Shown one piece after another: positions 1 to 11,839 of a stretch of DNA of 64,000 bases. The position numbers and the translations under genes are program-made. Under the pieces are notes generated by a model, which was not told the origin of the DNA, made no database searches, and saw only the letters and a program-made list of their open reading frames with translations. The DNA comes from Aquatica leii (Eukaryota; Arthropoda; Insecta; Coleoptera; Lampyridae), in the NCBI GenBank assembly GCA_035610365.1, contig CM069439.1:15947533-16011532 (forward strand), given 5' to 3'. The first letter of the stretch is position 1. Each line of letters begins with the position of its first letter.

Positions 1-601
1 CACGGCACGTTGTTTCACTTAGAGCAGCTTCTCCGTAAACTTTTATGAGTTCTCGATGCGCTTCAGCCGCCGTTTTCTTCGAATGAAAGAAGACAAGCAA
101 CACTTCCCGCAAATGACGATTATTTGGCACAAAATCACATTTTCACACAATCAAAAGTATATGACGCAAAAGCAAAATCACTAATGTGTTGAAGCGGTTT
201 GTTTACCATATATCTAAGCTTGATTTATGACGTTTTGGATAAGTCACAATCGACCAGCACTTACTGCTGGAGCCATCTTTCGAAAAACAGCGGGAACTTA
301 GTTGCGCACCTGTATTATTATTATTTTGGGTTATGTTTTTATTAGCCCTCGTATTAAGCTATAAGCTTGTGCCCCATAGATGAGTTTCAACTCATATAAG
401 TTCTACTTCTTCAATAAATTTCAGAGTCAGACTTATAGGTTTGTTTGTTTTGATTCTATATACTTAGCCCCAAAGTGTAGATGTCTGCGTTTACAAGAGC
501 TGAACATTCTTCTTCTCTACACATTCTTCATTCAGTATTGTCTTTCACTTTTATATTAATGAGGTGTTCAAAAGTGGGCAGTGTCTACCTAACTTAATTA
601 A

Positions 602-3600
602 TTCTTTATTTTTTTTTGGATGGTCTTGTGATAAACATCATCGACTATTTTACTCCAGTAGTAGCTAACCAGTGTGAGGTATGTTTTTGTTTCAACAAGC
701 TTTTAATCTCCTCCCCTCGTGGTTTTATATAATAGAGACTACAGGTTTGGGTCTTATATTAGATGAATTTCAACTCCATTTTTTGCTAATAGGTCTGCTT
801 ATTTATTTCCTTTGTCTTTTTTTTGTTTATTGTAGTTGTGGTCAGCTAGACGGACTTAACACAATCTCCAACTGCTCTAGAGTGTATTGTTACTGAGTCT
901 CAATCTCACAATGCTGTTTGGCTATCTGTAACAATTTGGATGCTCCTATTTTGATAGGATTTTCTAATCATTTCGTGAGTACAAGCGGATTTTTGCTTGG
1001 AATACGGTTGCTAGATAGTCCAGGCTTACGCTAAAGTTGCTCTCTGATCTACTGCTCGAGTACTTTGTGCAGTTTTGGAATCATATATATACCACATGAT
1101 TGTTTTTTCGGTTGTCTATCTACTTCTCTTTTCTTTGCCGGTATAGCTAACCGTAGTTTGTAGTTTTTGTTTATTTAATCAAAAATCTTGGTATGGTATT
1201 TTACTCTGGCACGAGTGTTCCTATATTCGTTACATTTTAACTGGTACGCTGCTGTCAAAGCTTCTCATTCTACCACTAAACGTGGTGGACAGTCTAGCAA
1301 AGCTTTCATTGCTGTAGTTGGCGTTATTGACATTGTTCTTGTACTTCCTAGAGACGCAAGTCTCTGTAACTTGCAGAGTTTTGTTATGGATTCTTCTTTT
1401 TTGGATTTATGTCACCAAATCAGAGATTCATATGTGACTGTGGGAAGCGGAAACTATTACGCTAGAATATATCCAAAAAATCATTTCTCGTTTTAGTCTC
1501 TATGTATATGTTTTACCTATCAAACTTCTAGAGGCCCAAAATGACCGAGTAGCTTTGTTGATTGTTTTCTCTAAGCGAGCGTTAAAGGTTAATTTAGTGT
1601 CTAAAGTGAATCCCAAATATTTAATTTCATTGTTCAGTAGAAGTACTTTCCCCCACAATTGAAGTTTTCTTTTTCTTATAAAGGCTACTATTGTTGTGTT
1701 GGCAGGATTTACTGTTTGCTTCTCTGCCGTACAGTAGTTTTCAAGACTTTTTTCATAAGGTTTGAAAGAACTCTCCCCGCCTTGCCTTCTAATTTTGTAT
1801 TAGTCTTTACTACCATTAGATAATAAATGGTTACCATTCTTTCTTAAAATGCAAGCTCTTGAATGGTTACCTTTTGGAATAATAAGTTCTCAGTCACCAC
1901 TCATACTTATAGTTTCCTGACAGTCTCTCTATAAACCCAATGTTCTTGTATCAGTAAAATATCTACATTGTTCTTTCTTACATAGTTCTGTAGGGCAGCC
2001 AAAGCTGACTTGCAGGGATGTAGATTTATCTGTAAGATCGTGAAAACACTTTTCTTGCAGTTAGTATGTCTACCCTGTCGACGTCGTTCGTTTGATACTC
2101 GCCCTTACTTTGTCCATCTCCATCTCTTTTGCTCTCTCGTTTTTTTTCTCTTTCCAGACGTTTGAATAAGACTCAGGAAAGATTTAAGTAAGGTCTGAAG
2201 TCGAGACTTTAAATTTTCCCATGAGCTTTTATTCATGAGAAGAATAAGTTGTTGTTCTTTCGGATCTTCTTTCTTATCCACGACACTCCAGGTTTTTTTA
2301 GAAGCTCTGAATTATGAACTTTTAAGCGCTTTAGTACTTTTTTCAGTTTCACAATGGGTTTCTGAAGCAGGGCTTTTTTCTAGGGTCCGCACTAGTCAAT
2401 CTATAGTAGACTGTGCGGTACCTAACGCCAATAGAAAACTCCCTTTTAGGTTAACTTGAGCGAATCTGGGAGCAGATTCTTCTTCAATTAATGTGTCTAG
2501 AGCTTGAACCAGAGCAATTTTAATGAGGCCCGCTTGTTTTTCGCACTTGTATATTCTTGGGACATTATTGTCATTCGACTATCAGACACGTTTCTAGCAT
2601 AAAAGATATAGGGTTTTACCCCTCTACTCTTTTTTGTTGGCGGTCGTGTTGCTGTGGTTGAAGTAGTGTTTTCTGATTGGTTGCGTTTTGTGCTTTCTAT
2701 TTTTTGGCTTCACTTCTTTGGTGTGAAGGGGTGCGCTTTTGTTCCTGACGTATCTGATTTCTTGGCTTTTCCAGGCTGCTTGCAGAGCTTTCTTCTAGCA
2801 GCACCTGAAAGTTTCTTGGGTGGGTTATTTTTTTAGAGTCCCCAGTTCCAGCCAAAGCTGACTTGCAGGGATGTAGATTTATCTGTAAGATCGTGAAAAC
2901 ACTTTCCTTGCAGCTGGTGTGGCTACCCTGTCGACGTTGTTGGTTTGATACTCGCCCTTACTTTGTCCATCTCTTTTGCTCCCTCTTCTTTTTTCTCTTT
3001 TCAGACGTTTGAATAAGACTTGGGAAAGATTTAGGTAAGGTCTGCAGTCGAGACTTTACATTTTTCCATGAGCTTTTATTTATGAGAAGAATAAGTTGTT
3101 GCTCTTTCGGATCTTCTTTCTTATTCACGACACTCCAGGTTTTTTTAGAAGCTCTGGATTTTGAACTTTTAAGCGCTTAAGGGTTTTTTCTAGGGTCTAC
3201 ACCAGTCAATCTATAGTAGACTGAGCGGTACCTAACGTCAATAGAAAACTCCCTTTTAAGTTAACTTTAGCGAATCTGGGAGCAGATTCTTCTTCGGTTA
3301 ATGTGTCCAGAGCTTGAACCAAAGCAGTCTTAATGAGGCCCGTTTGTTCTTGGATATTCTTGTGGCATTATTGTCATTCGAATATCATACACGTTTGTAG
3401 CATAAGAGGTGAAGGGTTTTACTCTTCTACTCTTCTTTGTTTGCGGTCGTGTTACTGGGTTGAAGTACTGCCTTCTGATCGGTTGCGTTTTGTGCTTTCT
3501 ATCTTTTGGCTTCACTCCTTTGGTGTTAAGAGGCGCGCCTTTGTCCCTGATTTATCTAGTTTTTTGGATTTTCCAGACTGCTAAAGTTTTTCTTTGCAAA

Positions 3601-3830
3601 GCTTTCTTCTAGCAGCACCACCCTGGGTGGGTTTTTTTTCAGAGTCCCCAGTTCCAGTGTCTGTTATATTTGTTTTTGTTTCATTTACTTGGCCTATAGT
3701 ATTCCCACGCATAAGAAAGAAATATAAACAATCATGTGCAGTGCCCTTATACACATGGCGAGCTATATACAACGGTGATTCGTCTGGTGCCTCCTGGTCT
3801 TCCTCACCTTAGATTTAGGTTTTTGATGAG
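602..3830 (-). mobile_element. Decayed R1-clade non-LTR retrotransposon (LINE), antisense
   Basis: Read on the minus strand, about 2035 down to 1905 translates to the start of an R1-type AP endonuclease (ILQINLHPCKSALAALQNY, then NVDILLIQEHWVY). The stretch around 1230-1640 matches, at DNA and protein level, the RT-thumb/RNase H region of the better preserved R1-like LINE at 20.9-21.3 kb. A T-run near 609-617 could be its reversed poly(A) tail. The ORF1 end lies toward 3.6-3.8 kb (GTGDSEKKP, similar to DGDSEQNP in the other copy). Stops and frameshifts are frequent, so it is inactive. Outer borders are approximate. Confidence 0.65.
1997..3656. repeat. Tandem duplication of ~850 bp inside the R1-like LINE
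   Basis: Two head-to-tail copies, 1997-2849 and 2850-3656. Both begin with agccaaagctgacttgcagg and both end at gagtccccagttcc. Copies differ by substitutions and small deletions, so the duplication is not recent. On the minus strand the unit spans most of ORF1 and the first codons of the endonuclease ORF. Confidence 0.85.
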
Positions 3831-5359
3831 GTTGTCTCTTTTTGATTCAGACAATTAAGCCAGGACCCTCCTGTCAACAGCTGCCAAAGTAAATAAAGCT
3901 GTCCTGGGTTAACTTGTTAAGCTGCGTACTATGACACTTTACTTAATCTCGTATCCACCACCTGGAGACGCGCTCGATACGTAGTTGAACCCACGACAAC
4001 TAAGCGTGGTCCACAAAGTTCGGTTTTTTTTATCGACGTTGTGGAATCTTGTATTAGTAGACGAACTTATTCTGACGATTGAAATGCTTTTTTCTAACGC
4101 AAACAACATCAACACTTTACGATGTCTGAACGTTTTAACTGCATGTAATAAACTGACAGTGTTATTACCCAGAAGACAAAATTTAAGAATTTTGGAGGTG
4201 TATTTATCTACACGTTTGAAGGGTTTTTGAATGTATGTACCGTGAAATTTACAAAAATTTTGGTAGGCGAAATCCAGTACGATGGATTACGGCGTCATTG
4301 GGCATTGTTAATTTGATTATGTATGCTGTACTGTATTGTCTTACTCATAATAATAGTAAATAAAACATAATTACGTAATAATAATGTACAGCTTGCTGGT
4401 TCTCAGTCATTTAGATCGCGTTTTTATTACATCACTTTTACGTTATTAAAGTACCTGTGTAACGTACTACGAGTAATAGCGAAGGCTTCCACGGCTGGAG
4501 TCTATACTATACTTATCTTAGTACTACGAGTACTTTTTTTTTTTTAATTTGAGTATATGAACCTCAACGTCAGCAATAAAATAATTATTATATGTTATTT
4601 TGACTTAATAGTTTATTAAAACTTAATTTAGAGATTTGCGTTTACACTATTTCTTTGGTAGCATGTGATTATATACAAGAAAAGTACGGTAATTATAAAA
4701 CGATAGTAGCACAAAATGGCATACAATTTTGCGACTGTGTAAAAAAAATTTTTGTTTGGCCAATAAGAAAGCAGAAATTCAGCGACGACAGTTACGTTTA
4801 TTTAACGTCATTGTGGTCATTTCGTTCACTGATATCTTACTGTCTGTGGGAACTCAGTTAATAAAGCAATTTTTTTATATATGTACTAAAAAATTCTATA
4901 TCGTATCTAAATTTTTAGGTGTTATTTTTGAATATTATTTCCGACTTTATTTTAGCGTTTCTTAAAAAACTGCTTCTTTTTAATAAAACAGAAAAGTGGC
5001 ATAGAAGTAATTGCGATTTTGAGTTATTTCAAATAGTCGTGCGCGTTATCATTGACCAAGAGTATATACGCTTTCCTTGTTTGAATTATTTTCATTTGCG
5101 TTGTACATCTCTTTGTAGGTAGTCAACCCAAATTATCAATGGTTGTTTTAATTAAACACAAACGTGTACAGCTATAAGACACCTTTAAAGCAAAGCATTG
5201 GGGACGACATCATTTTACAAAGTTGAACGTAATGCAAAATTCATATTTAAAAACTGGGGTTCAAAAAAATTGCTTATTTATTGAATCGCGAACAAAGGAT
5301 TTTTGATTTATTTCTCTTTAATATTAAACGTTTCCATTTAGTAATTTCTCTTTTGTGTA

Positions 5360-5605
5360 GTAGGTAGTTAATTGGCGCAAGCGCTTCCAAAATACGATAT
5401 ACCGCAAACGGCGATTTTTTCCGAATTGACGTCGGTGGCGTCGATTCCCACGACGCTATCCCAGATATACTTTGCGCGTCGTTACGAATGTATTAATTTA
5501 TTGAATACATGTGACTTTACATATGTTTATAAATATTTGTTTAAAGTTTGTTATGTGAATTCGTGGGCCGATTCGACATTGCTGCAATTTGTAACTACGA
5601 AAAGG
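5360..5605 (+). promoter_or_regulatory. Candidate promoter / noncoding first exon
   Basis: This patch has more CpG than its AT-rich surroundings, contains a CRE-like TGACGTCG near 5427, and ends in a donor-like AAAGG|GTAAGT with GT at 5606. Inference: it could be a 5' UTR exon spliced over the foldback-like element to the gene starting at 11678. There is no direct evidence of transcription. Confidence 0.2.
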
Positions 5606-6206
5606 GTAAGTAATTTTTCGAAACGAAATTTAAAGATCAATTAGCATGAAGCGTCTTCTGTTTTATTCAGTATCAATAACATAAATAATTCACCAAAAAT
5701 ATTTTTTAGAATCACGTGTTTAGTCGCGTGTACGTAGATTTTTGAAAATGTGGTACCGGCTATTTTAAATAATTGAATTTGCTGGATAACGTTTGGAACG
5801 GGTAATCATTAAGAAACGCACCCTCGCAAATTTACATTTTTTGCGTAATACTTGTAAAATAAATTGACAATGTGTAAACATCGTGTATTATTTAACTGGC
5901 GTTTTCAAATTGTACAATTAATTATTTAAATCGCAATGCGTTTTTATTTAAAAAAAATATATTCAGTTCAAGGTCTCACAGTTGCTTCTAACATGTTTGC
6001 AATTCAAAGCCAGAAATAAATGGGTTTGATTTCAATAATTCTATTTTTTTGCTACTCGATTAAGAACGCGTGTACTAAAATCTCACTAAATTTGTTTTAA
6101 ACATTTAGATAGATCAGAACGAGTGAAGAGTATTGATCAATTCATACTCTAATTATTCGCGCTGCAATAAATTTGATTTTCAAAATAAGCAGTTGTGAAC
6201 TGAAAC

Positions 6207-6425
6207 GTGTATCTTTGTGTTGCAAATTTTTTCGAATTAAATCGATTGTTAGAAATCTTCTTCTTTGTTGTATTAGCATATCTAATTTTGAAGATTATTA
6301 TACAGCATTTTATTATACGAAGATTGAGAGATTTAGAAGAACATTATACGGCTAGAAAAAATGCAATCTGGAATCTTTATAAAAACTGTTCAAGTACTGC
6401 TAGAGTGTATCTTAAGACAATCTAA
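6207..6425 (+). CDS. Possible 72-residue single-pass membrane smORF (weak)
   Basis: Open frame with one hydrophobic segment (about residues 13-35, LLEIFFFVVLAYLILKIII) followed by a basic/charged tail (RRLRDLEEHYTARK). The layout resembles a stop-transfer membrane protein, but AT-rich noncoding DNA readily gives hydrophobic frames. No family was recognised, and it may be chance. Confidence 0.12.
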   Translation: MYLCVANFFELNRLLEIFFFVVLAYLILKIIIQHFIIRRLRDLEEHYTARKNAIWNLYKNCSSTARVYLKTI

Positions 6426-6568
6426 GAACTCTTGTTGGTATTCTAATAACAGCTTGTAAAGATTGTAATAAAGATGCAAAGACTTCTGTTCAGTTATGTC
6501 CGAATTCCATGTTAAAAAAACCGCCTTCACTATAGTAGAGATGTTAAACGTAAAAGGTATAGTTTTGT

Positions 6569-6855
6569 ATGCCTGTGAAGTTAGCACGACATTCTATCAA
6601 TACAAAAAAAAAATGAGAGTTCCAATATCACAGTTCTATAGTTCCTGATAAAAATTTAAAAAAATTTCGCATTTCTTACCTTAAAAAAACGAACTCGTAA
6701 AAATGTCGTGCTAACTTCGCAAATCTAGCACGACACTCTCTTCTCTAAAGTACTAAAACGCGTTGAAAATTACTATTTCTGACAAGAGTTCTGAATAGTT
6801 CCGGTCAAGTTAAGTATATATGTGTAATTTTAGATCACTATTTTAACAATTAACC
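6569..6855 (+). repeat. Left terminal inverted repeat of foldback-like element
   Basis: Near-identical, inverted, to 10698-10994. It includes two gttagcacgaca/gtcgtgctaac blocks about 120 bp apart and ends near ttttaacaattaac. Confidence 0.85.
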
Positions 6856-6860
6856 ATTTT

Positions 6861-9800
6861 GACGACGACATTTTGTAAAAATGTGTCGTGCTGATGATTT
6901 TCCTTAGTTTTAATAGAAATTTAACACAGTTCTAAAATAGTTCTATGCATTAGAAACATTTTAAAGAAAAGTTCCAACTGACTACTATTTTTTAAACAAT
7001 TTTCAAAAATTACGTCTAGCACATTTTGTGAAAATGTGTCGTGCTGATGATTTTCCTTAGTTTTAATAGAAATTTAACACAGTTCTAAAAGAGTTCTGTG
7101 CATTAGAAACATTTTAAAGAAAAGTTCCAACTGATTACTATTTTTTAAACAATTTTCAAAAATTACGTCTAGCACATTTTGTGAAAATGTGTCGTGCTGA
7201 TGCGTTTCCGCAGTTTTAATAGAAATTTTACACAGCTCTATAAGAGTTCTATGCGTTAGAAACATTTTAAAGTAAAGTTCCAACTGACTACTATTTTTTA
7301 AACAATTTTCAAAAATTACGTCTAGCACATTTTGTGAAAATGTGTCGTGCTGATGATTTTCCTTAGTTTTAATAGAAATTTAACACAGTTCTAAAAGAGT
7401 TCTATGCATTAGAAACATTTTAAAGAAAAGTTCCAACTGACTACTATTTTTTAAACAATTTTCAAAAATTACGTCTAGCACATTTTGTGAAAATGTGTCG
7501 TGCTGATGATTTTCCTTAGTTTTAATAGAAATTTAACACAGTTCTAAAAGAGTTCTATGCATTAGAAACATTTTAAAGAAAAGTTCCAACTGATTACTAT
7601 TTTTTAAACAATTTTCAAAAATTACGTCTAGCACATTTTGTGAAAATGTGTCGCGCTGATGCGTTTCCGCAGTTTTAATAGAAATTTTACACAGCTCTAT
7701 AAGAGTTCTATGCGTTAGAAACAATTTAAAGTAAAGTTTCAACTGATTACTATTTTTTAAACAATTTTCAAAAATTACGTCTGTTACGACATTTTGTGAA
7801 AATGAGTCGTGCTGATGATTTTTCTTAGTTTTAATAGAAATTTTACACAGTTCTGTAAGAGTTCTATGCATTAGAAACATTTTAAAGTACAGTTTCAACT
7901 GATTAATATTTTTTAAACAATTTTCAAAAATTACGTCTGTTACGACATTTTGTGAAAATGTTTCGTGCTGATGATTTTCCGCAGTTTTAATAGAAATTTT
8001 AAACAGCTCTTTAAGAGTTTTATGCATTTGAAACATTTTAAAGTAAAGTTTCAACTGATTACTATTTTTAAACAATTTTCAAAAATTACATCTGTTACGA
8101 CATTTTGTGAAAATGTGCCGTGCTGATGATTTTCCGCAGTTTTAATAGAAATTTTACACAGCTCTATAAGAGTTCTATGCATTAGAAACATTTTAAAGTA
8201 AAGTTTCAACTGATTACTATTTTTTAAATAGTTTTCAAAAATTACGTCTGGCACGACATTTTGTGAAAATGTGTCGTGCTGATGATTTTCCGCAGTTTTA
8301 ATAGAAGTTTTACACAGTTCTATAAGAGTTCTATGCATTAGGAACATTTTAAAGAAAAGTTCTAACTGATAACTCTTTTTTAAACAATTTTCAAAAATTA
8401 CGTCTAGCACATTTTGTGAAAATGTGTCGTGCTGATGATTTTCCGCAGTTTTAATAGAAATTTTACACAGCTTTATAAGGCTTCTATGCATTAGAAACAT
8501 TTTAAAGTAAAGTTTCAACTGATTACTATTTTTTAAACAATTTTCAAAAATTACGTATGGTACGACATTTTGTGAAAATGTGTCGTGCTGATGATTTTCC
8601 GCAGTTTTAATAGAAATTTTACACAGTTCTATAAGAGTTCTATGCATTAGAAACATTTTAAAGAAAAGTTCCAACTGATTACTATTTTTTAAACAATTTT
8701 CAAAAATTACGTCTAGCACATTTTGTGAAAATGTGTCGTGCTGATGATTTTCCTTAGTTTTAATAGAAATTTAACACAGTTCTAAAAGAGTTCTATGCAT
8801 TAGAAACATTTTAAAGAAAAGTTCCAACTGATTACTATTTTTTAAACAATTTTCAAAAATTACGTCTAGCACATTTTGTGAAAATGTGTCGTGCTGATGC
8901 GTTTCCGCAGTTTTAATAGAAATTTTACACAGCTCTATAAGAGTTCTATGCGTTAGTAACATTTTAAAGTAAAGTTTCAACTGATTACTATTTTTTAAAC
9001 AATTTTCAAAAATTACGTCTGTTACGACATTTTGTGAAAATGAGTCGTGCTGATGATTTTTCTTAGTTTTAATAGAAATTTTACACAGTTCTGTAAGAGT
9101 TCTATGCATTAGAAACATTTTAAAGTACAGTTTCAACTGATTAATATTTTTTAAACAATTTTCAAAAATTACGTCTGTTACGACATTTTGTGAAAATGTT
9201 TCGTGCTGATGATTTTCCGCAGTTTTAATAGAAATTTTAAACAGCTCTTTAAGAGTTTTATGCATTTGAAACATTTTAAAGTAAAGTTTCAACTGATTAC
9301 TATTTTTAAACAATTTTCAAAAATTACATCTGTTACGACATTTTGTGAAAATGTGCCGTGCTGATGATTTTCCGCAGTTTTAATAGAAATTTTACACAGC
9401 TCTATAAGAGTTCTATGCATTAGAAACATTTTAAAGAAAAGTTCTAACTGATAACTCTTTTTTAAACAATTTTCAAAAATTACGTCTAGCACATTTTGTG
9501 AAAATGTGTCGTGCTGATGATTTTCCGCAGTTTTAATAGAAATTTTACACAGCTTTATAAGGCTTCTATGCATTAGAAACATTTTAAAGTAAATTTTCAA
9601 CTGATTACTATTTTTTAAACAATTTTCAAAAATTACGTCTGGCACGACATTTTGTGAAAATGTGTCGTGCTGATGATTTTCCGCAGTTTTAATAGAAATT
9701 TTACACAGTTCTATAAGAGTTCTATGCATTAGAAACATTTTAAAGAAAAGTTCCAACTGATTACTATTTTTTAAACAATTTTCAAAAATTACGTCTGTTA

Positions 9801-10496
9801 CGACATTTTGTGAAAATGTGTCATGCTGATGATTTTCCGCAGTTTTAACAGTAATTTAACACAGTTCTATATAAGTTTTACGTTTTAGAGAAATTTTAAC
9901 AAAAAGTTCCAACTGATTACTGTTTTTTAAACAATTTTCAAAAATTACGCCTGGCACGACATTTTGTGAAAATGTGTCGTGCTGATGATTTTCCGCAGTT
10001 TTAATAGAAATTTTACACAGTTCTATAAGAGTTCTATGCATTAGAAACATTTTAAAGAAAAGTTTCAACTGATTACTATTTTTTAAACAATTTTCAAAAA
10101 TTACGTCTGGCACATTTTGTGAAAATGTGTCGTGCTGATAATTTTCTGTAGTTTTAATAGTAATTTAACACAGTTCTGTATGAGTTCTACCATTTAGAGA
10201 CATTTTAACAAAAAGTTTCAAGTGATTACTATTTTTTAAACAATTTTCAAAAATTACGTATGGCACGTTTTGTGAAAATGTGTCGTGCTAATGATTTTCC
10301 GCAATTTTAATAGTAATTTAACACAGTTCTGTATGAGTTCTACGTTTTAGAGATATTTTAACCAAAAGTTTCAACTGATTACTATTTTTTAAATAAGTTT
10401 CAAAAATTACGTCTGGCACGACATTTTGTGAAAATGTGCTATGCTTTAGAGATATTTTAACAAAAAGTTTCAACTGATTACTATTTTTTAAACAAT
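6861..10496. repeat. Tandem satellite array, ~153-156 bp unit, about 23 units
   Basis: The marker gtct just before agcac/gttacgac recurs at 7014, 7167, 7320, 7473, 7626, 7779 and 7935, giving spacings of 153 (five times) and 156. Units carry a short hairpin (acatttt-gtg-aaaatgt) beside tgtcgtgct. Variants differ at ctagcac versus ctgttacgac/ctggcacgac, and the last units toward 10.5 kb are more divergent. A 1238-bp higher-order repeat (8 units) is visible between about 7.5-8.7 and 8.8-9.9 kb. Confidence 0.95.
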
Positions 10497-10640
10497 TAGA
10501 GAGGAGGGTGTTGTGCTGTATTTGCGAAGTTAGCACGACATTATTACAATTTCGTTTTTTAAGGTAAGAAAAGCGAAATTTTTTAAAATTTTTATCAGGA
10601 ACTGTAGAACTATGAAAAGTGCTATTAAAACTATTATTAA
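10497..10640 (-). repeat. Extra partial copy of the right TIR
   Basis: Starts agagaggagggtgttgtgct and runs through the gcgaagttagcacgaca block, closely matching 10809-10955. The right end therefore holds one full and one partial TIR copy, while the left has one. Confidence 0.8.
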
Positions 10641-10697
10641 TTAAAAAAAAATGTTTTTTTACAAAATGTGCTGAGCGTGAATATAGAAATGTATTAA

Positions 10698-10994
10698 AAA
10701 TTGTTAATTGTTAAAATAGTGATCTAAAAGTACACAGTATACTTAACTTGACCAGAACTATTCAGAACTCTTGTCAAAAATAGTAATTTTCAACGCGTTT
10801 CAGTACTTTAGAGAGGAGGGTGTCGTGCTAGATTTGCGAAGTTAGCACGACATTTTTACAATTTCATTTTTTAAGGTAAGAAAAGCGGAGCTTTTTTTAA
10901 TTTTTATCAGTAACTGTAGAACTATGAAAAGTGCTATTGGAACTCTTATTATTTTTTTTGTATTTATAGAATGTCGTGCTAACTACACAGACAC
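10698..10994 (-). repeat. Right terminal inverted repeat of foldback-like element
   Basis: Reverse complement of 6569-6855 with scattered substitutions. It starts near gttaattgttaaaatagtg and ends at the 9-bp target duplication. Confidence 0.85.
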
Positions 10995-11003
10995 TAGTTT
11001 TGT

Positions 11004-11677
11004 GTGGTCTAAGTAGTAGTGAGCTTTTTTCGCTTTTGATGAATAGCAACGAACTAGCAGTTTCAGTTTTCCCTGAAAAGAAATCTCTCACTGCGTTTTA
11101 TTTCAGTTATCTAATCATTGTTTAATTGGTTGTAAATTAATCGATTTTCTTACTTTTTTAGAGCTTAGAATCTTGTTTGCTTACTAACTTTCTTACGTAG
11201 ATTTTTGGTTAGAATTTTGTTGACTACTTTTCATTTTAGCATTGACTCGTTTCAATCGGCAAAAATTTTGTTATTTTAGCAGTGCTGGTGTGTTAAGTCA
11301 GTTTTGTTACATAAAACAAAATTTTTAAAATAGACTGCTGCAGTATTAGGACATTTTTTTAAAAGTTTTCGAATCTTCTTAATTTCTCAAACTGCATAAT
11401 ACAATAACTTTTGTAAAACTAGATATCTTAGTATAACAAAGACTGCTAACGAACGTTTCAATTTGCAAAAAAAAATTGAAAATTGCACCAGCTATGTCAC
11501 GTGTATCTGACTGGTGCCAGACTGCTTAGAGATTGACAATTGTTTATATTAGAAACCAAATTTGTTGCACACAAATATAGCTACCGTAAGCATTAGAAAA
11601 AACAAGAATTATCCGAAAGATATAACGAAACTCATTTCTATTCATAAAATTCTAGGATAATCTATATTTTAAAGAAA
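11004..11677 (+). promoter_or_regulatory. Upstream region of the 11.7-15.1 kb gene
   Basis: AT-rich, with no gene seen. A CACGTG E-box lies near 11497. No clear TATA/initiator pair was identified, and the true 5' UTR may come from further upstream. Confidence 0.3.
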
Positions 11678-11839
11678 ATGTTGGGAATTAAATTGAGATC
11701 ATGGATGGAAGCAGTTCGACCTAGGAAAAAGCAGCAACGTAAAGAAAAGCAATCAAAATCAAATTTTGAAAACACGAACACAGCTATATTTCCAAATTCG
11801 CAGTCCCTTAACAGCACGCGCTCATCTGAAAATGATTTA
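11678..11839 (+). CDS. Exon 1 of unrecognised gene (residues 1-54)
   Basis: ATG at 11678; Lys/Arg-rich N-terminus with no signal peptide. Donor gtaagt, phase 0. Confidence 0.75.

Larger units (their letters stand above)
3831..6559. other. No convincing gene (AT-rich, possibly 5' regulatory/UTR)
   Basis: Only short open frames of low coding quality. Two weak candidates inside are listed separately: a CpG-richer patch ending in a splice-donor-like site, and a 72-codon frame with a membrane-like segment. No transposon domain was recognised. Confidence 0.5.
6560..11003. mobile_element. Foldback/Mutator-like element with internal satellite, 9-bp TSD
   Basis: The identical 9-mer tagttttgt occurs at 6560-6568 and 10995-11003. 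Just inside it, sequences of about 290 bp (6569-6855 and 10698-10994) are inverted copies of each other, both carrying gttagcacgacattctat near the tip. The interior is almost entirely a tandem array of ~153-bp units with no transposase. Long TIRs, a 9-bp target duplication and internal tandem repeats fit Drosophila Foldback or nonautonomous Mutator-like elements. The superfamily is inferred. Confidence 0.8.

Noticed and set aside
7533-9313. Minus-strand frames of 155-222 codons as real proteins
   Set aside because: They are translations of a tandem satellite with a 3n period; starts and stops fall wherever a unit variant adds or removes a base. Kept only as a low-interest observation.
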